Of a DNA stretch of 64,000 bases, positions 1 to 8,084 are shown one piece after another. The translations under genes and the position numbers were made by a program. How positions within the stretch are numbered: the first letter of the stretch is position 1; the number at the start of each line of letters is the position of its first letter. The notes beneath the pieces are model-generated. The model did no database searches and had not been told where the DNA came from. It worked only from the letters and a program-made list of their open reading frames with translations. The stretch is from Actinophytocola sp. (GTDB lineage: Bacteria; Actinomycetota; Actinomycetes; Mycobacteriales; Pseudonocardiaceae): contig NZ_WHTD01000009.1 in the NCBI RefSeq assembly GCF_009379765.1, forward strand, positions 27,929-91,928, given 5' to 3'.

Positions 1-61
1 CCGCGGTCAGGTGAGCGGCACGGACCAGCACCGTGTCGATCGAGCCGATCTGCTCCGCCAT
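1..61 (-). CDS. Partial CDS, unknown product (5' end only)
   Basis: An ATG at 61 reading left opens a frame of 20 codons that runs off the window edge. It is preceded by a good GGGAGGG ribosome binding site. It begins 18 bases after the end of the decayed reductase pseudogene in the same direction, so the two were probably co-transcribed. Too little is visible to name a family. Confidence 0.5.
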   Translation of the reverse strand, partial: MAEQIGSIDTVLVRAAHLTA

Positions 62-78
62 CCGCCCTCCCACCGGCC

Positions 79-853
79 CTACCCGACGAGGCTCGCCAGG
101 TCCCCGTCGGCGAGCTTCGCCTTGTCCACTCGGACCTGGCCGTCCACGAGCGCGTCGCCGTCGTCCCACAGGTTCACGTTCATCGCCGCCCGCACCGCGC
201 CGTCCCGCAGCCAGAACGCGGTGAACTCCCGGCCGTCGAGGTCACCGCGGACCACCAGCTCGTCGGCGAACGGGTCGGCGAGCCCGCGGAACTCCATGCC
301 GAGGTCGTATTGGTCGGAGAAGAAGTACGGGCTCGCCGGGTACGGCTCCGACCCGCCGGCCAGGTTGCCGGCCACGTGCGCACCCTGGTCCTTCGCGTAC
401 GCCCAGTGCTCGACGCGTACCCGGTGGCCGTGGCGCGGGTGGAAGTGCGCGGGGATGTCGCCCGCGGCGCCGCGCCGACCGCGACCAGCACGACGTCCGC
501 CGGCAGCTCGGTGCCGTCGGCCAGCCGCACGCCGCTGACCTGGCCGGTACCGGCGAAGGCGGCCACCCCGACGCCCAGCTTCCAGGTGACGCAGCCGATC
601 CACCCGGCGCCGACGATCACCACCCGGCGGCCCTCGGTGACCTCCGCACGCAATGCCCGCGAGTCGTCCAGCGTGCGGAGCGTCCGCAGGCCCGCGAGGT
701 CCCCTTGGACAGCGCGGGCAGCTCGTAAGGGCGATGCGCCTCCTGGCCCAACAGCAGCACCTGTCCGGAGTAACCCTTGCCCCGCAACGCACCCGCGGCC
801 GTGGCACCGGCGAGCCCGGTCCCGACGATCACGATGCGACGACGGTCGGCCAT
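79..853 (-). pseudogene. Decayed FAD-dependent ferredoxin reductase
   Basis: Reading left from an ATG at 853, the first frame gives RIVIVGTGLAGATAAGALR, the N-terminal FAD-binding GxGxxG, followed by a PYELPALSKG segment typical of BphA4/AhpF-like ferredoxin reductases. A second frame then carries VVIVGAGWIG, the NAD(P)-binding dinucleotide motif, and LADGTELPADVVLVAVGAAP. A third frame supplies the C-terminal dimerisation region up to a TAG at 79. Only about 258 codons remain where the family has about 400, so there are both internal deletions and frameshifts. The product would normally pass electrons from NAD(P)H to a ferredoxin for a P450 or dioxygenase. No intact protein can be made from this locus. 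Confidence 0.8.
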
Positions 854-973
854 AGCGGGTCAAGCCTTTCGAGAAATTGACGAAACAACGTCACGCTCGT
901 GACCTACCGACGTCATTGTGGTGAACGTCGCCAGCAGGCGAGGCAGCACCCGCAACGGCCGGAGGACAGGAAA

Positions 974-1171
974 GTGGGCAACCACAAGGAATGGCAGATC
1001 GTGTGTCGCGACGTGGCCGGCCGGCGGCGCGACCTCACGGTGTTCGTCCGGCAGGGACGTGTGGTGCTCGTGGCGCCGCCGGGCGAGACGGCCGTGCTGG
1101 CGCCCCTCGACGTCGGCCGGCTGCGGGCCGCGCTGCGCGACGCAGTTCTGGACGCGTCCAAGGACGAATAG
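974..1171 (+). CDS. Small conserved hypothetical protein (65 aa)
   Basis: I chose the GTG at 974 because a perfect GGAGG lies 8 bases upstream; the in-frame ATG at 899 has no such site. The product starts GNHKEWQIVCRDVAGRRRDL and is a compact basic-then-hydrophobic protein (VVLVAPPGETAVL) with no catalytic motif or membrane segment. From memory, similar short proteins occur widely in actinomycetes with no assigned function. It ends two bases before the stop of the convergent ligase gene, so the two genes share a 3' boundary. Confidence 0.65.
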   Translation: MGNHKEWQIVCRDVAGRRRDLTVFVRQGRVVLVAPPGETAVLAPLDVGRLRAALRDAVLDASKDE

Positions 1172-1173
1172 CA

Positions 1174-2652
1174 TCACACCCCCGGCCAGGAATGCACCGG
1201 CTCGTTGGTGTGCATGTGGGCGGCGTAGCGGCGGGTCATCTCGCGCAGCGCCTGCTCGCGGTTCACCGACGTGGTCTGCTCCAGCGCGTGCACCGTGTCC
1301 ACCTGCCAGGTCGACCCGTTGCGCCCGCTGATGCAGCGCTGCTCGATGACGCCGAGCAGCCGGTCCCGGTCCGCCGCGGTCACCCCCCACGTGTCCAGCC
1401 CGTCGTGTGCCAGGGGCAACAGCCTACGCAGCACCAGCTCGGTCACCGGGACCTCCCCGATCCCCGGCCAGTACACCCGCGAGCCGATGCCGTCCCTGGC
1501 CGCCGAGTGGAAGTTCTCCTCCGCCGCCGAGAACGACATCTGGCTCCACAGTGGACGCTCTTGGTCGGCCAGGGCGCGGACCAGCCCGAAGTAGAGCGCG
1601 GCGTTGGCCATCACGTCCACCACGGTCGGCCCCGCCGGCAGCACCCGGTTCTCCACCCGCAGGTGCGGCCGGCCGTCCACCACGTCGTAGATCGGCCGGT
1701 TCCAGCGGTAGATCGTCCCGTTGTGCAGGCGCAGCTCGCTCAGCTGCGGGGTCTCGCCGCGGGCCAGCACCTCGGCCGGGTCCTCGTCGTCGCACAGCGG
1801 CAGCAGCGCCGGGTAGTAGCGGACGTTCTCCTCGAACAGGTCGAAGATCGAGGTGATCCACCGGTCGCCGAACCACACCCGCGGCCGCACGCCCTGGGCC
1901 TTCAGCTCGTCCGGCCGGGTGTCCGTGGCCTGCTCGAACAGCGCGATCCGGCTCTCCGCCCACAGCTGCTTGCCGTACAGGTACGGGGAGTTCGCTCCGA
2001 GCGCCACCTGCACGCCGGCGATCACCTGGCTCGCGTTCCAGAACTGCGCGAACGTCTCCGGGGCGACCTGCAGGTGGTACTGCACGCTCGTGCAGGCGCT
2101 CTCCGGCGCGATCGTGTCGGCCTGGGTGACGAGCCGCTCCCGACCGGAGATGTTGATCTCGAGATCCTCGCCCCGCGCAGCGAAGATCTGCTCGTCGAGG
2201 AGCTTGTAGCGCTGGTTCGCGGACAGCGTGTCTGCGCTCATGTGCTGGTCGTGCAGCGTCGGCAGGATGCCGATCATCACGATGTGCGAGTCGACCGAGT
2301 TGGCCTTGTGCTCGGCGGCGTTGAGGCTCGCCCGCATGCCGTCCTCGAACCTGGTCAGCCCGTCCGGGCCGAGCTCGTAGGGTGGCAGGTTGATCTCGAT
2401 GTTGAACCGGCCCAGCTCGGTCTGGAACGCAGGATCGGCGATCGCGTCGAGCACGTCGGCGTTGCGCATCGCCGGGTCGCCCGCCTCGTCGACCAGGTTC
2501 AGCTCGACCTCGAGACCCGACATCGGGCGGTCGGTGTCGAACCGGGACTCGGCCAGCATCTGCGCGAACACGTCGAGGCACTGGCGGACCTTCTGCCGGA
2601 ACCGCTGCCGGTCCGCGCGGGTGAACTCGGTCCGCTCGACATCCTTGCCCAT
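1174..2652 (-). CDS. Glutamate-cysteine ligase family protein
   Basis: The 492-residue product belongs to the carboxylate-amine/glutamate-cysteine ligase superfamily, whose members use ATP to join a carboxylate to an amine. The N-terminal [11 protein letters not shown] and [14 protein letters not shown] segments carry the acidic metal/ATP-binding residues, and the middle [12 protein letters not shown] is the usual substrate-site stretch. [16 protein letters not shown] follows. The start at 2652 has a GGAGG upstream; a longer in-frame start at 2703 would overlap the promoter of the divergent orn gene. The exact substrate is not shown by the sequence: glutathione-like, mycothiol-related or ergothioneine (EgtA) roles are all possible. 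It is convergent with the 65-aa gene. Confidence 0.85.
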   Translation of the reverse strand: MGKDVERTEFTRADRQRFRQKVRQCLDVFAQMLAESRFDTDRPMSGLEVELNLVDEAGDPAMRNADVLDAIADPAFQTELGRFNIEINLPPYELGPDGLTRFEDGMRASLNAAEHKANSVDSHIVMIGILPTLHDQHMSADTLSANQRYKLLDEQIFAARGEDLEINISGRERLVTQADTIAPESACTSVQYHLQVAPETFAQFWNASQVIAGVQVALGANSPYLYGKQLWAESRIALFEQATDTRPDELKAQGVRPRVWFGDRWITSIFDLFEENVRYYPALLPLCDDEDPAEVLARGETPQLSELRLHNGTIYRWNRPIYDVVDGRPHLRVENRVLPAGPTVVDVMANAALYFGLVRALADQERPLWSQMSFSAAEENFHSAARDGIGSRVYWPGIGEVPVTELVLRRLLPLAHDGLDTWGVTAADRDRLLGVIEQRCISGRNGSTWQVDTVHALEQTTSVNREQALREMTRRYAAHMHTNEPVHSWPGV

Positions 2653-2744
2653 CGGCCTCGCCTCCGGTCCGGAACAGCGTGCGCTCGGTGCCGGTACCCG
2701 CAAGCTCCGAGATCCAAACAGGGTACCGGGCTAAGCTGCCTCGG

Positions 2745-3362
2745 GTGACGGACAACCTGGTGTGGATCGACTGCGAGATGACGGGGCTCGACCTGGGCAA
2801 GGACGCCCTCATCGAGATCGCCGTCCTCGTCACCGACTCCGAGCTGAACATCCTCGACGACGGCGTCGACGTGGTGATCCACGCGGAGGACTCGGTCCTC
2901 GACGCGATGCCCGACGTCGTACGGGACATGCACGCGAACTCCGGGCTCACCGACCAGGTGCGAGCCTCGACCGTCACACTCGCCGAGGCGGAGAAGCAGG
3001 TGCTCGACTACGTGCGCCGGCACATCCCCGACGCGCGCACCGCGCCGCTGTGCGGCAACTCCATCGCCACCGACCGTGGCTTCATCGCCCGCGACATGCC
3101 GGCACTGGACGCGCACCTGCACTACCGGATGGTCGACGTGTCGTCGATCAAGGAGCTGTGCCGGCGCTGGTACCCGCGGATCTACTACGCGCAGCCGGAC
3201 AAGGGCCTGGCGCACCGCGCCCTCGCGGACATCCGCGAGTCGATCCGGGAGCTCATCTACTACCGCGGCACCGCGTTCGTGCCGGCCCCCGGGCCCAGCA
3301 GCGAGCAGGCCAAAACCGTCGCGGACGCCGTGCTGGGGGCCGACCGGCCGCCGGAACCGTAA
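2745..3362 (+). CDS. orn: Oligoribonuclease
   Basis: This 205-residue DEDDh 3'-5' exoribonuclease degrades the last di- to pentanucleotides of RNA decay, including pGpG from c-di-GMP turnover, in the cytoplasm. The first catalytic pair is in [11 protein letters not shown] (ExoI), the second Asp in [16 protein letters not shown], and the final His-Asp in [11 protein letters not shown]. Length matches the family. The GTG at 2745 begins [11 protein letters not shown] exactly at the usual N-terminus. It is divergent from the ligase gene and directly upstream of tRNA-His, an arrangement known in other actinomycetes. Confidence 0.97.
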   Translation: MTDNLVWIDCEMTGLDLGKDALIEIAVLVTDSELNILDDGVDVVIHAEDSVLDAMPDVVRDMHANSGLTDQVRASTVTLAEAEKQVLDYVRRHIPDARTAPLCGNSIATDRGFIARDMPALDAHLHYRMVDVSSIKELCRRWYPRIYYAQPDKGLAHRALADIRESIRELIYYRGTAFVPAPGPSSEQAKTVADAVLGADRPPEP

Positions 3363-3425
3363 CCGAGTACCGAGCCCCTCCAACGGCACGTTACGATATG
3401 TCCGCCGCGCCTTCGGCGTGGCAAT

Positions 3426-3499
3426 GGTGGGTGTAGCTCAGCTGGTAGAGCACCTGGTTGTGGTCCAGGATGTCGCGGGTTCAAGTCCCGTCACTCACC
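3426..3499 (+). tRNA. tRNA-His (GTG)
   Basis: The cloverleaf is complete: a 7-bp acceptor stem with one G-T wobble, D-arm GCTCAGCTGGTAGAGC, anticodon stem CCTGG/CCAGG with anticodon GTG, and T-loop TTCAAGT. The extra G at -1 (3426) faces C73, the identity element of tRNA-His. CCA is not encoded. It lies 63 bases after orn. Confidence 0.97.
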
Positions 3500-3567
3500 C
3501 TTTGGGAGAGGTGTGTTCGGTGGCCCTCCTGGGCCGCCTTCCCTCTCTGCGGGTTTCGTCATCGACT

Positions 3568-3586
3568 CTGGGGGCCGAGCCCCCAG
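3568..3586 (+). terminator. GC-rich hairpin after tRNA-His
   Basis: CTGGGGGC and GCCCCCAG form a perfect 8-bp stem with a 3-base loop, 69 bases after tRNA-His. There is no T-tract, so it may be a terminator of the actinomycete type or only a structured repeat. Confidence 0.4.
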
Positions 3587-3674
3587 ACCCCCACGGTGCG
3601 AGCTCCTCTCGACCCGGCCTGGTTCCGCTTCGCATCCACCAGCTCGCCTCGCTTCGCCTCGCTCGCGAGTCACC

Positions 3675-3744
3675 CGGTCCGGACTCGCTAGTCCTCCGGT
3701 TCGGACCCGCGAGTTCTACGGTCCGGACTCGCTAGTCCTCCGGT
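3675..3744 (+). repeat. Direct repeat of 26 bp, two copies
   Basis: The same 26 bases, starting CGGTCCGGACTCGC, occur at 3675-3700 and 3719-3744, separated by a diverged third version. The whole 3500-3760 gap is repetitive GC-rich sequence without a gene. It looks like an intergenic repeat family rather than a regulatory site. Confidence 0.6.
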
Positions 3745-3760
3745 CCGGGGTGAGCGTGGG

Positions 3761-4984
3761 TTAGCGGTGGCCGCCTTTGGTCCACTCGGGCCATGGGATC
3801 TGCCAGTCGCCCAGACCGTCCCAGGACTCCAGGCGCGGGCCGCCGCTGTGCTGGACCACGACCACGTCGCCCTTGTTGGAGATGCTCTGCATCCACGCGG
3901 CGTTCTCGGTGGACATGTTGATGCAGCCGTGGCTCACGTTGCGATGGCCCTGATCGCCCACCGACCACGGGGCCGAGTGGTAGAAGATCCCGCTGTTCGA
4001 CATGCGGCTGGCCACGTCCACATGGGTGCGGTAGCCCAGCGGCGAGTCGGCCGGGACGCCGTAGGTGCCCGAGTCCATCGTGTAGTCGGTGTGCTCGCTC
4101 ATCACGACGTAGGTGCCGAACGGCGTCTCGTGCCCGGGCTTACCCATCGCGATCGGGATGGTGCGGGCCACCTTGCCGTTGACCTTGACGATCATCTGGT
4201 GGGTGCCGCCGTCGGCCACCGCCACGACCGCGTCGCCGACCGTGACGCCGGCGACCCGGTCGTCGTTGCCGAACACGCCCTCGCCGAAGTTCTTGCCGTA
4301 GATCGACGCCTTGATCGAGATCTTGGTGCCCGCCGGCCAGTACTGCTTGGGCCGCCAGTGGACCTCGCTGTCGCTGAACCAGTAGAACGCGCCCTCGACC
4401 GCCGGGGTGGAGGTGATCTGGATCGCCCGCTGCGCGGCGGCCTTGTCGGTGATGTCCACGTCGAAGTAGAAGGCCAGCGGCTGGCCGACGCCCACCTTCT
4501 GCCCGTCGAGCGGGTTCATCGACAGGTCGGCCCGCAGCCGCGGCTGCACCGTGGTGAACGTGGAGGTGAGCGACGCCGGCTTGCCGTCGGTGCCCTCGCC
4601 CGTCGCCTTGGCGGTGTAGGTCTTGTCGTAGCCGAGCGGCTCGGCTACCTGCCAGGTGGTGGCGTCCGGGGACAGCTGGCCCTTGACCTGCTCGCCCGCC
4701 TCGTTGGTGAGCACGACCCGGGTGAGCTTGCCACCGACCGCCGCGACCGTGATCGGGTCGCCCGGCGGCACGTCGACGGCCTTGTTGCCCGGGGAGATCG
4801 ACAGCTTCACCGGAGTGGGTGGTGGAGTCGGCTTGGTCGACGTCCGGTCGTCCTCCTTGCCCGGCCGGTCCCGCGGTTCCGCGGCAGGACTACTCGTGCA
4901 CGAAGTGACCATGACCACAACGACGCCGAGCACCCCAGCCAAGACCGCCCGCCGCCGACGCGAACCCCCAGCCCATGCCGCCAT
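3761..4984 (-). CDS. L,D-transpeptidase lipoprotein (Ig-like plus YkuD domains)
   Basis: The 407-residue precursor begins with arginines, a hydrophobic stretch (VLAGVLGVVVVMVTSC) and a lipobox Cys, so it should be anchored in the outer face of the membrane. A Pro/Lys-rich linker leads to two Ig-like domains and then the YkuD catalytic domain; VSHGCINMS near residue 350 contains the catalytic Cys, with HSAPW upstream. This is the LdtMt2 architecture. These enzymes make 3-3 cross-links in peptidoglycan. I chose the ATG at 4984 because it places a short basic n-region in front of the hydrophobic segment. It is the last core gene before the integrated element. Confidence 0.92.
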   Translation of the reverse strand: MAAWAGGSRRRRAVLAGVLGVVVVMVTSCTSSPAAEPRDRPGKEDDRTSTKPTPPPTPVKLSISPGNKAVDVPPGDPITVAAVGGKLTRVVLTNEAGEQVKGQLSPDATTWQVAEPLGYDKTYTAKATGEGTDGKPASLTSTFTTVQPRLRADLSMNPLDGQKVGVGQPLAFYFDVDITDKAAAQRAIQITSTPAVEGAFYWFSDSEVHWRPKQYWPAGTKISIKASIYGKNFGEGVFGNDDRVAGVTVGDAVVAVADGGTHQMIVKVNGKVARTIPIAMGKPGHETPFGTYVVMSEHTDYTMDSGTYGVPADSPLGYRTHVDVASRMSNSGIFYHSAPWSVGDQGHRNVSHGCINMSTENAAWMQSISNKGDVVVVQHSGGPRLESWDGLGDWQIPWPEWTKGGHR

Positions 4985-5154
4985 CACAACCCCGTCCCGA
5001 TCCGCTCTGACACCCGCGCAGATCATTCCATAGTGTGCCGGACGCCCCCGACCGGCTGAACACGAACGTGCAAGTCGTCGTGGGAATCCGATTTCGGGAC
5101 GGCCGAGAGCCCGTGCTACCGTTTGCGACGTCGCGTGGGAGACATCCTCCGCAC

Positions 5155-5230
5155 GCGCCGCTAGCTCAACTGGCAGAGCAGCTGGCTCTTAACCAGCGGG
5201 TTCGGGGTTCGAGTCCCTGGCGGCGTACCA
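5155..5230 (+). tRNA. tRNA-Lys (CTT), integration site of the element
   Basis: The acceptor stem GCGCCGC pairs with GCGGCGT, the D-arm is GCTCAACTGGCAGAGC, the anticodon stem is GCTGG/CCAGC with anticodon CTT, the T-loop is TTCGAGT, A73 is the discriminator, and CCA is encoded at 5228-5230. The integrase gene enters it from the 3' side on the opposite strand, as expected where an element has recombined into the tRNA 3' half. Confidence 0.97.
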
Positions 5231-6777
5231 CCAGACCGCAGGTCAGCATTGCCGCTGACCTGCGGTTCTGTGGTTTCTGAGCGTCGTTCGAAATCGTTTT
5301 GAGTGTCCACTGTGGTCTCAACCGCGCCCGAGACGCGCCCGAGACGACGCGCCGACGCCCGAGGGATGATCAACACGGTCCTCTCCGCTGCCGCGCGGGC
5401 CACCTCGGGTAGTACGTCGGTGTACAGATCGCTGGTCACGGTGATCGAGGAGTGCCGCAGCATCGCCTGGACGACCTTCATCTCCACCCCGGCCGCCAAC
5501 GCGAGCGTCGCGGCGCCGTGCCGGAGGTCGTGCAGCCGGATCGGCGGCAACCCCGCCTGGCGGGTCAGGTGCTGGAAGCGGTCGGTGACCTCCGCCGGGT
5601 GCAGCGAGCTGCCGTCGGGCGCGGTGAACACCAGCCCCGACTCCACCCACGCCTCCCCCACCTTCGCGCGTTCGGCGCGCTGGCGGGTTTGGTGCTCGGT
5701 GAGCACAGCGACGGTGTCGGCGTCCAGGGCGACGGTGGCGGCTGAGGCGTCGGTCTTGGGTGGGGCCTGACCGGTCTCCCAGCCGTACTGCACGATCTGG
5801 TTGAGCACGTCGATCGAGCCCGCCTCAAGGTGGGTATCCACCCACCGCAGCCCGCACGCCTCACCCCGCCGCAGTCCACGATGCGCGACCAGGTGGAACA
5901 ACGGATACAGCCGGTCGTGCACGGCGTGGTCGAGGAACCGTCCGGTGTGCTCCGGGGTCCACACCATCACCTTCGCCGGCACTTGTCCGGTGCGCTGCCA
6001 GTGCTCGACCCGTTCCGGGGTCCAGATGATCGCCTTTGGCCGTGCCGCGGGCGGCATGTCCACCCACTTCGCAGGGTTGAAGGTGATCAGCTCCTCGCGG
6101 ATCGCGTCGTTGAGCGCCTTACGCAGGGTCTCCCGGATGCGCTGCATCGACATGGCACCGACCGGGCGCTGGTACTTGACCGCCTTCCGCCACTCGCCGT
6201 CGTCGCTATCGCGGGCAGCGGCGATTTCGTCGTTGTGTTCGACGATCTGGTCGAACATGTCGGCCACGTGCGCGACCCGCAGCTTGTCCAGCCGTACGGC
6301 GCCCAGATAGGGCACGAGATAGAGGCGGATGTGGGACTCGTAGGAGCGGTACGTGTTGCGCGCGAGGTTCTTCTTCGTCGGCAACCACCCGGTCAACCAC
6401 TGGGCCAGTGTCGGGTGCGTCAAACCTGGCACGTTGGCCCGCAGCAGGCGCCGCACCGTCTCGACCTCAGGCATGGTCTTCTTGGCGCTGATCGTGTCGG
6501 CGACCAGGTCACCCACCTTGCGCAGCGCCTCGAGATCCTCCTCCTCGGGTACCGCGAGCAACTCACGTACCCGGTCCAACTCGGCCTGCGCCTTGGTGGC
6601 CGACTCGAATCCGCTCCGGCGGCGGGGCCGCCGCTTGCCGGCCGCGTCGGGTGGGAGTTCGATGCGGTAGCACCACTGGCCGTGGCCGGTGCGGTTGCGT
6701 TTCGAGCAGGCCAAGCCGAGAGGCTTGCCCGAGTCGTCGACGCAGGAACAGCGCCGAAATACCGATCCCTCCGCCAT
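5161..6777 (-). CDS. int: Tyrosine-recombinase integrase
   Basis: This 538-residue integrase would insert and excise the element at tRNA-Lys. The N-terminal part is Cys-rich (VFRRCSCVDDSGKPLGLAC), as in many actinobacterial ICE and phage integrases, followed by an arm/core-binding SAM-like domain. The catalytic domain shows the first Arg in AHRGLRRGE (about residue 303), HDLRH (about 414), and LRHSSITVTSDLYTDV with the nucleophilic Tyr near 452. The C-terminal tail ending LVKSQLLCQLS is read from the antisense of tRNA-Lys and stops inside its D-arm. I prefer the ATG at 6777 (MAEGSVF) over 6798. It is last in a long coupled operon, 102 bases after the excisionase. Confidence 0.95.
   Translation of the reverse strand: MAEGSVFRRCSCVDDSGKPLGLACSKRNRTGHGQWCYRIELPPDAAGKRRPRRRSGFESATKAQAELDRVRELLAVPEEEDLEALRKVGDLVADTISAKKTMPEVETVRRLLRANVPGLTHPTLAQWLTGWLPTKKNLARNTYRSYESHIRLYLVPYLGAVRLDKLRVAHVADMFDQIVEHNDEIAAARDSDDGEWRKAVKYQRPVGAMSMQRIRETLRKALNDAIREELITFNPAKWVDMPPAARPKAIIWTPERVEHWQRTGQVPAKVMVWTPEHTGRFLDHAVHDRLYPLFHLVAHRGLRRGEACGLRWVDTHLEAGSIDVLNQIVQYGWETGQAPPKTDASAATVALDADTVAVLTEHQTRQRAERAKVGEAWVESGLVFTAPDGSSLHPAEVTDRFQHLTRQAGLPPIRLHDLRHGAATLALAAGVEMKVVQAMLRHSSITVTSDLYTDVLPEVARAAAERTVLIIPRASARRLGRVSGAVETTVDTQNDFERRSETTEPQVSGNADLRSGGTPPGTRTPNPLVKSQLLCQLS
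5181..5230. other. Probable attachment site (attL) in tRNA-Lys 3' half
   Basis: Tyrosine integrases commonly recombine within the anticodon-to-T-arm half of a tRNA gene, leaving the tRNA intact on one side. The integrase gene abuts and overlaps this half. The exact core is inferred; I found no second copy of the tRNA 3' end to the right in this window, so attR is unplaced. Confidence 0.5.
5235..5266 (+). terminator. Strong hairpin terminator after tRNA-Lys
   Basis: ACCGCAGGTCAGC and GCTGACCTGCGGT form a perfect 13-bp stem with a 6-base loop, followed by a T-rich TCTGTGGTTT. It starts 5 bases after the tRNA CCA. It lies inside the 3' end of the integrase reading frame and belongs to the element side of the junction, so the element seems to bring a replacement terminator for the tRNA. 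Confidence 0.75.
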
Positions 6778-6879
6778 CTCATCCCACCCCCACAGCATGT
6801 GGCGTTGAGTAGTCAGTCACGTTCATGACAGTCATGCTCGCGCCGCGGGTAGGTCTCGGGGAAGCCCGAGCGCGTCTAC

Positions 6880-7119
6880 TCACCCGACAGGTTCCCGAGA
6901 TCCGGACAATCCCAGCACCCGCAGCAACCCCGCGGTCGGCACCCGATACCCGCCACCGACCCGGATCAGCGGACACGGGAACCTGTCGCGACGCGCCAAC
7001 TCGTAGGCCGTCGTGCGGCCGATCCCCAGCGCTCGCGCCGCGGTCACCAGATCCAGAACCGTCGGCAGCGCGGTAAGTTCATCCAACGTCATCCCCGAGC
7101 GCAGTTCCGGCTCGACCAT
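6880..7119 (-). CDS. xis: Excisionase, AlpA/MerR-type helix-turn-helix
   Basis: This 79-residue protein has the small winged-helix fold of the excisionase family: VLDLVTAARALGIGRTTAYE is the helix-turn-helix and FPCPLIRVGGGYRVPTAGLL the wing. Such proteins bend DNA near attachment sites and bias the integrase toward excision; some also repress their own promoter. The ATG at 7119 overlaps the stop of the upstream methyltransferase as TGATG, so it is translationally coupled. Position next to int supports the call. Confidence 0.85.
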   Translation of the reverse strand: MVEPELRSGMTLDELTALPTVLDLVTAARALGIGRTTAYELARRDRFPCPLIRVGGGYRVPTAGLLRVLGLSGSREPVG

Positions 7120-8084
7120 CACACACCGCCTCCACCAGTCGGCCGGTGCGGGAGTTCGGTGATGCGGCGGGCCGCGATCCGGTGGCAGTTCGGGTCGATG
7201 TCGACACCGATGAACGGGTGTCCCAGCATTCGGGCTGCCACGCCCGTCGTTCCCGCCCCGGAGAACGGATCCAGCACCGTCCCACCCGGCCGAGCACCCA
7301 ACGCGACACACCGACGCGCCAACTCCACCGGCCCCACCGCGGCATGGCCTGAACTCGAGCGTGGACTCGCGATCCGCCACACACCACCATCGGAGGCGCC
7401 CTGTCCGCACGTGAACCAAGACTCGTCGGAACGGGTCAGCAGAAACAGCATCTCGTGGCGTTGGCTCAGCCGGTCCCGCACACTTTCCGGGCGGGCGTTG
7501 GGTTTCACCCACACGATCGCCTCCCGCAACCGCCACCCCCGCTCGACCAGAGCGAACGCGACCCGCCATGGCACACCCTGCAGATCCTTGCGGCGGCTGC
7601 GGGTCTGCGGCGGCCGGTGCGCCCCCTGACGCCACCCCGCGCGGCGGCCGGCGGTGGACGCGGTCGAGCCGGGAGCGATGTAGTTGCCCCACGACCCGCC
7701 GAACGTGTCGGCCAGGTTCAACCACACCGTGCCCGTCGGCGTGAGCGCCCGAGCGACCTCCTCGAACACCCCCGCCAACGACTCGACATAGGCCTCGACC
7801 GTCTGCTCGGTGCCGTACTGGCCGTCCACCTGGTAGTCCCGCAGACCCCAGTACGGCGGCGAGGTCACCACGCAATCCACCGACGCCGCCGGCAGCCCGG
7901 ACAGCACCTCACGCGCGTCCCCCAGACACAGCGTCACGCCGGGACCACGCCACCACGCATGTGCCGTTACGGTCTCGTCGCGTGGCCCCGCCCGTGGCGG
8001 TTCACCGCGGCCGCCAGCCCCGGCACCCCGTGACCCCAGCCCCGGCGATGTCATGCCGGCATGAGTGATCAGCTGCCCGGTCAC
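7119..8084 (-). CDS. Beta-class DNA N4/N6 methyltransferase (copy B)
   Basis: The 321-residue product transfers a methyl group from S-adenosylmethionine to an exocyclic amine of adenine or cytosine in DNA. The catalytic motif IV TSPPYWGLRDY is near residue 72 and the AdoMet motif I DPFSGAGTTGVAARMLG near 270, the motif order of the beta class. The first 45 residues are Gly/Arg-rich and weakly conserved, so an internal start is possible; I chose the GTG at 8084 because it overlaps the preceding stop as GTGA. It is a paralogue of the gene immediately upstream. No restriction endonuclease is next to it, so it looks like a solitary protective methylase. Confidence 0.88.
   Translation of the reverse strand: MTGQLITHAGMTSPGLGSRGAGAGGRGEPPRAGPRDETVTAHAWWRGPGVTLCLGDAREVLSGLPAASVDCVVTSPPYWGLRDYQVDGQYGTEQTVEAYVESLAGVFEEVARALTPTGTVWLNLADTFGGSWGNYIAPGSTASTAGRRAGWRQGAHRPPQTRSRRKDLQGVPWRVAFALVERGWRLREAIVWVKPNARPESVRDRLSQRHEMLFLLTRSDESWFTCGQGASDGGVWRIASPRSSSGHAAVGPVELARRCVALGARPGGTVLDPFSGAGTTGVAARMLGHPFIGVDIDPNCHRIAARRITELPHRPTGGGGV

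Noticed and set aside
991..2748. 585-codon open frame on the + strand
   Set aside because: It is antisense to the ligase gene, rich in Arg/Val/His without motifs, and lacks a start signal.
3500..3760. Repeats after tRNA-His as an attachment site
   Set aside because: They do not match the tRNA, no integrase adjoins, and the pattern is of intergenic low-complexity repeats.
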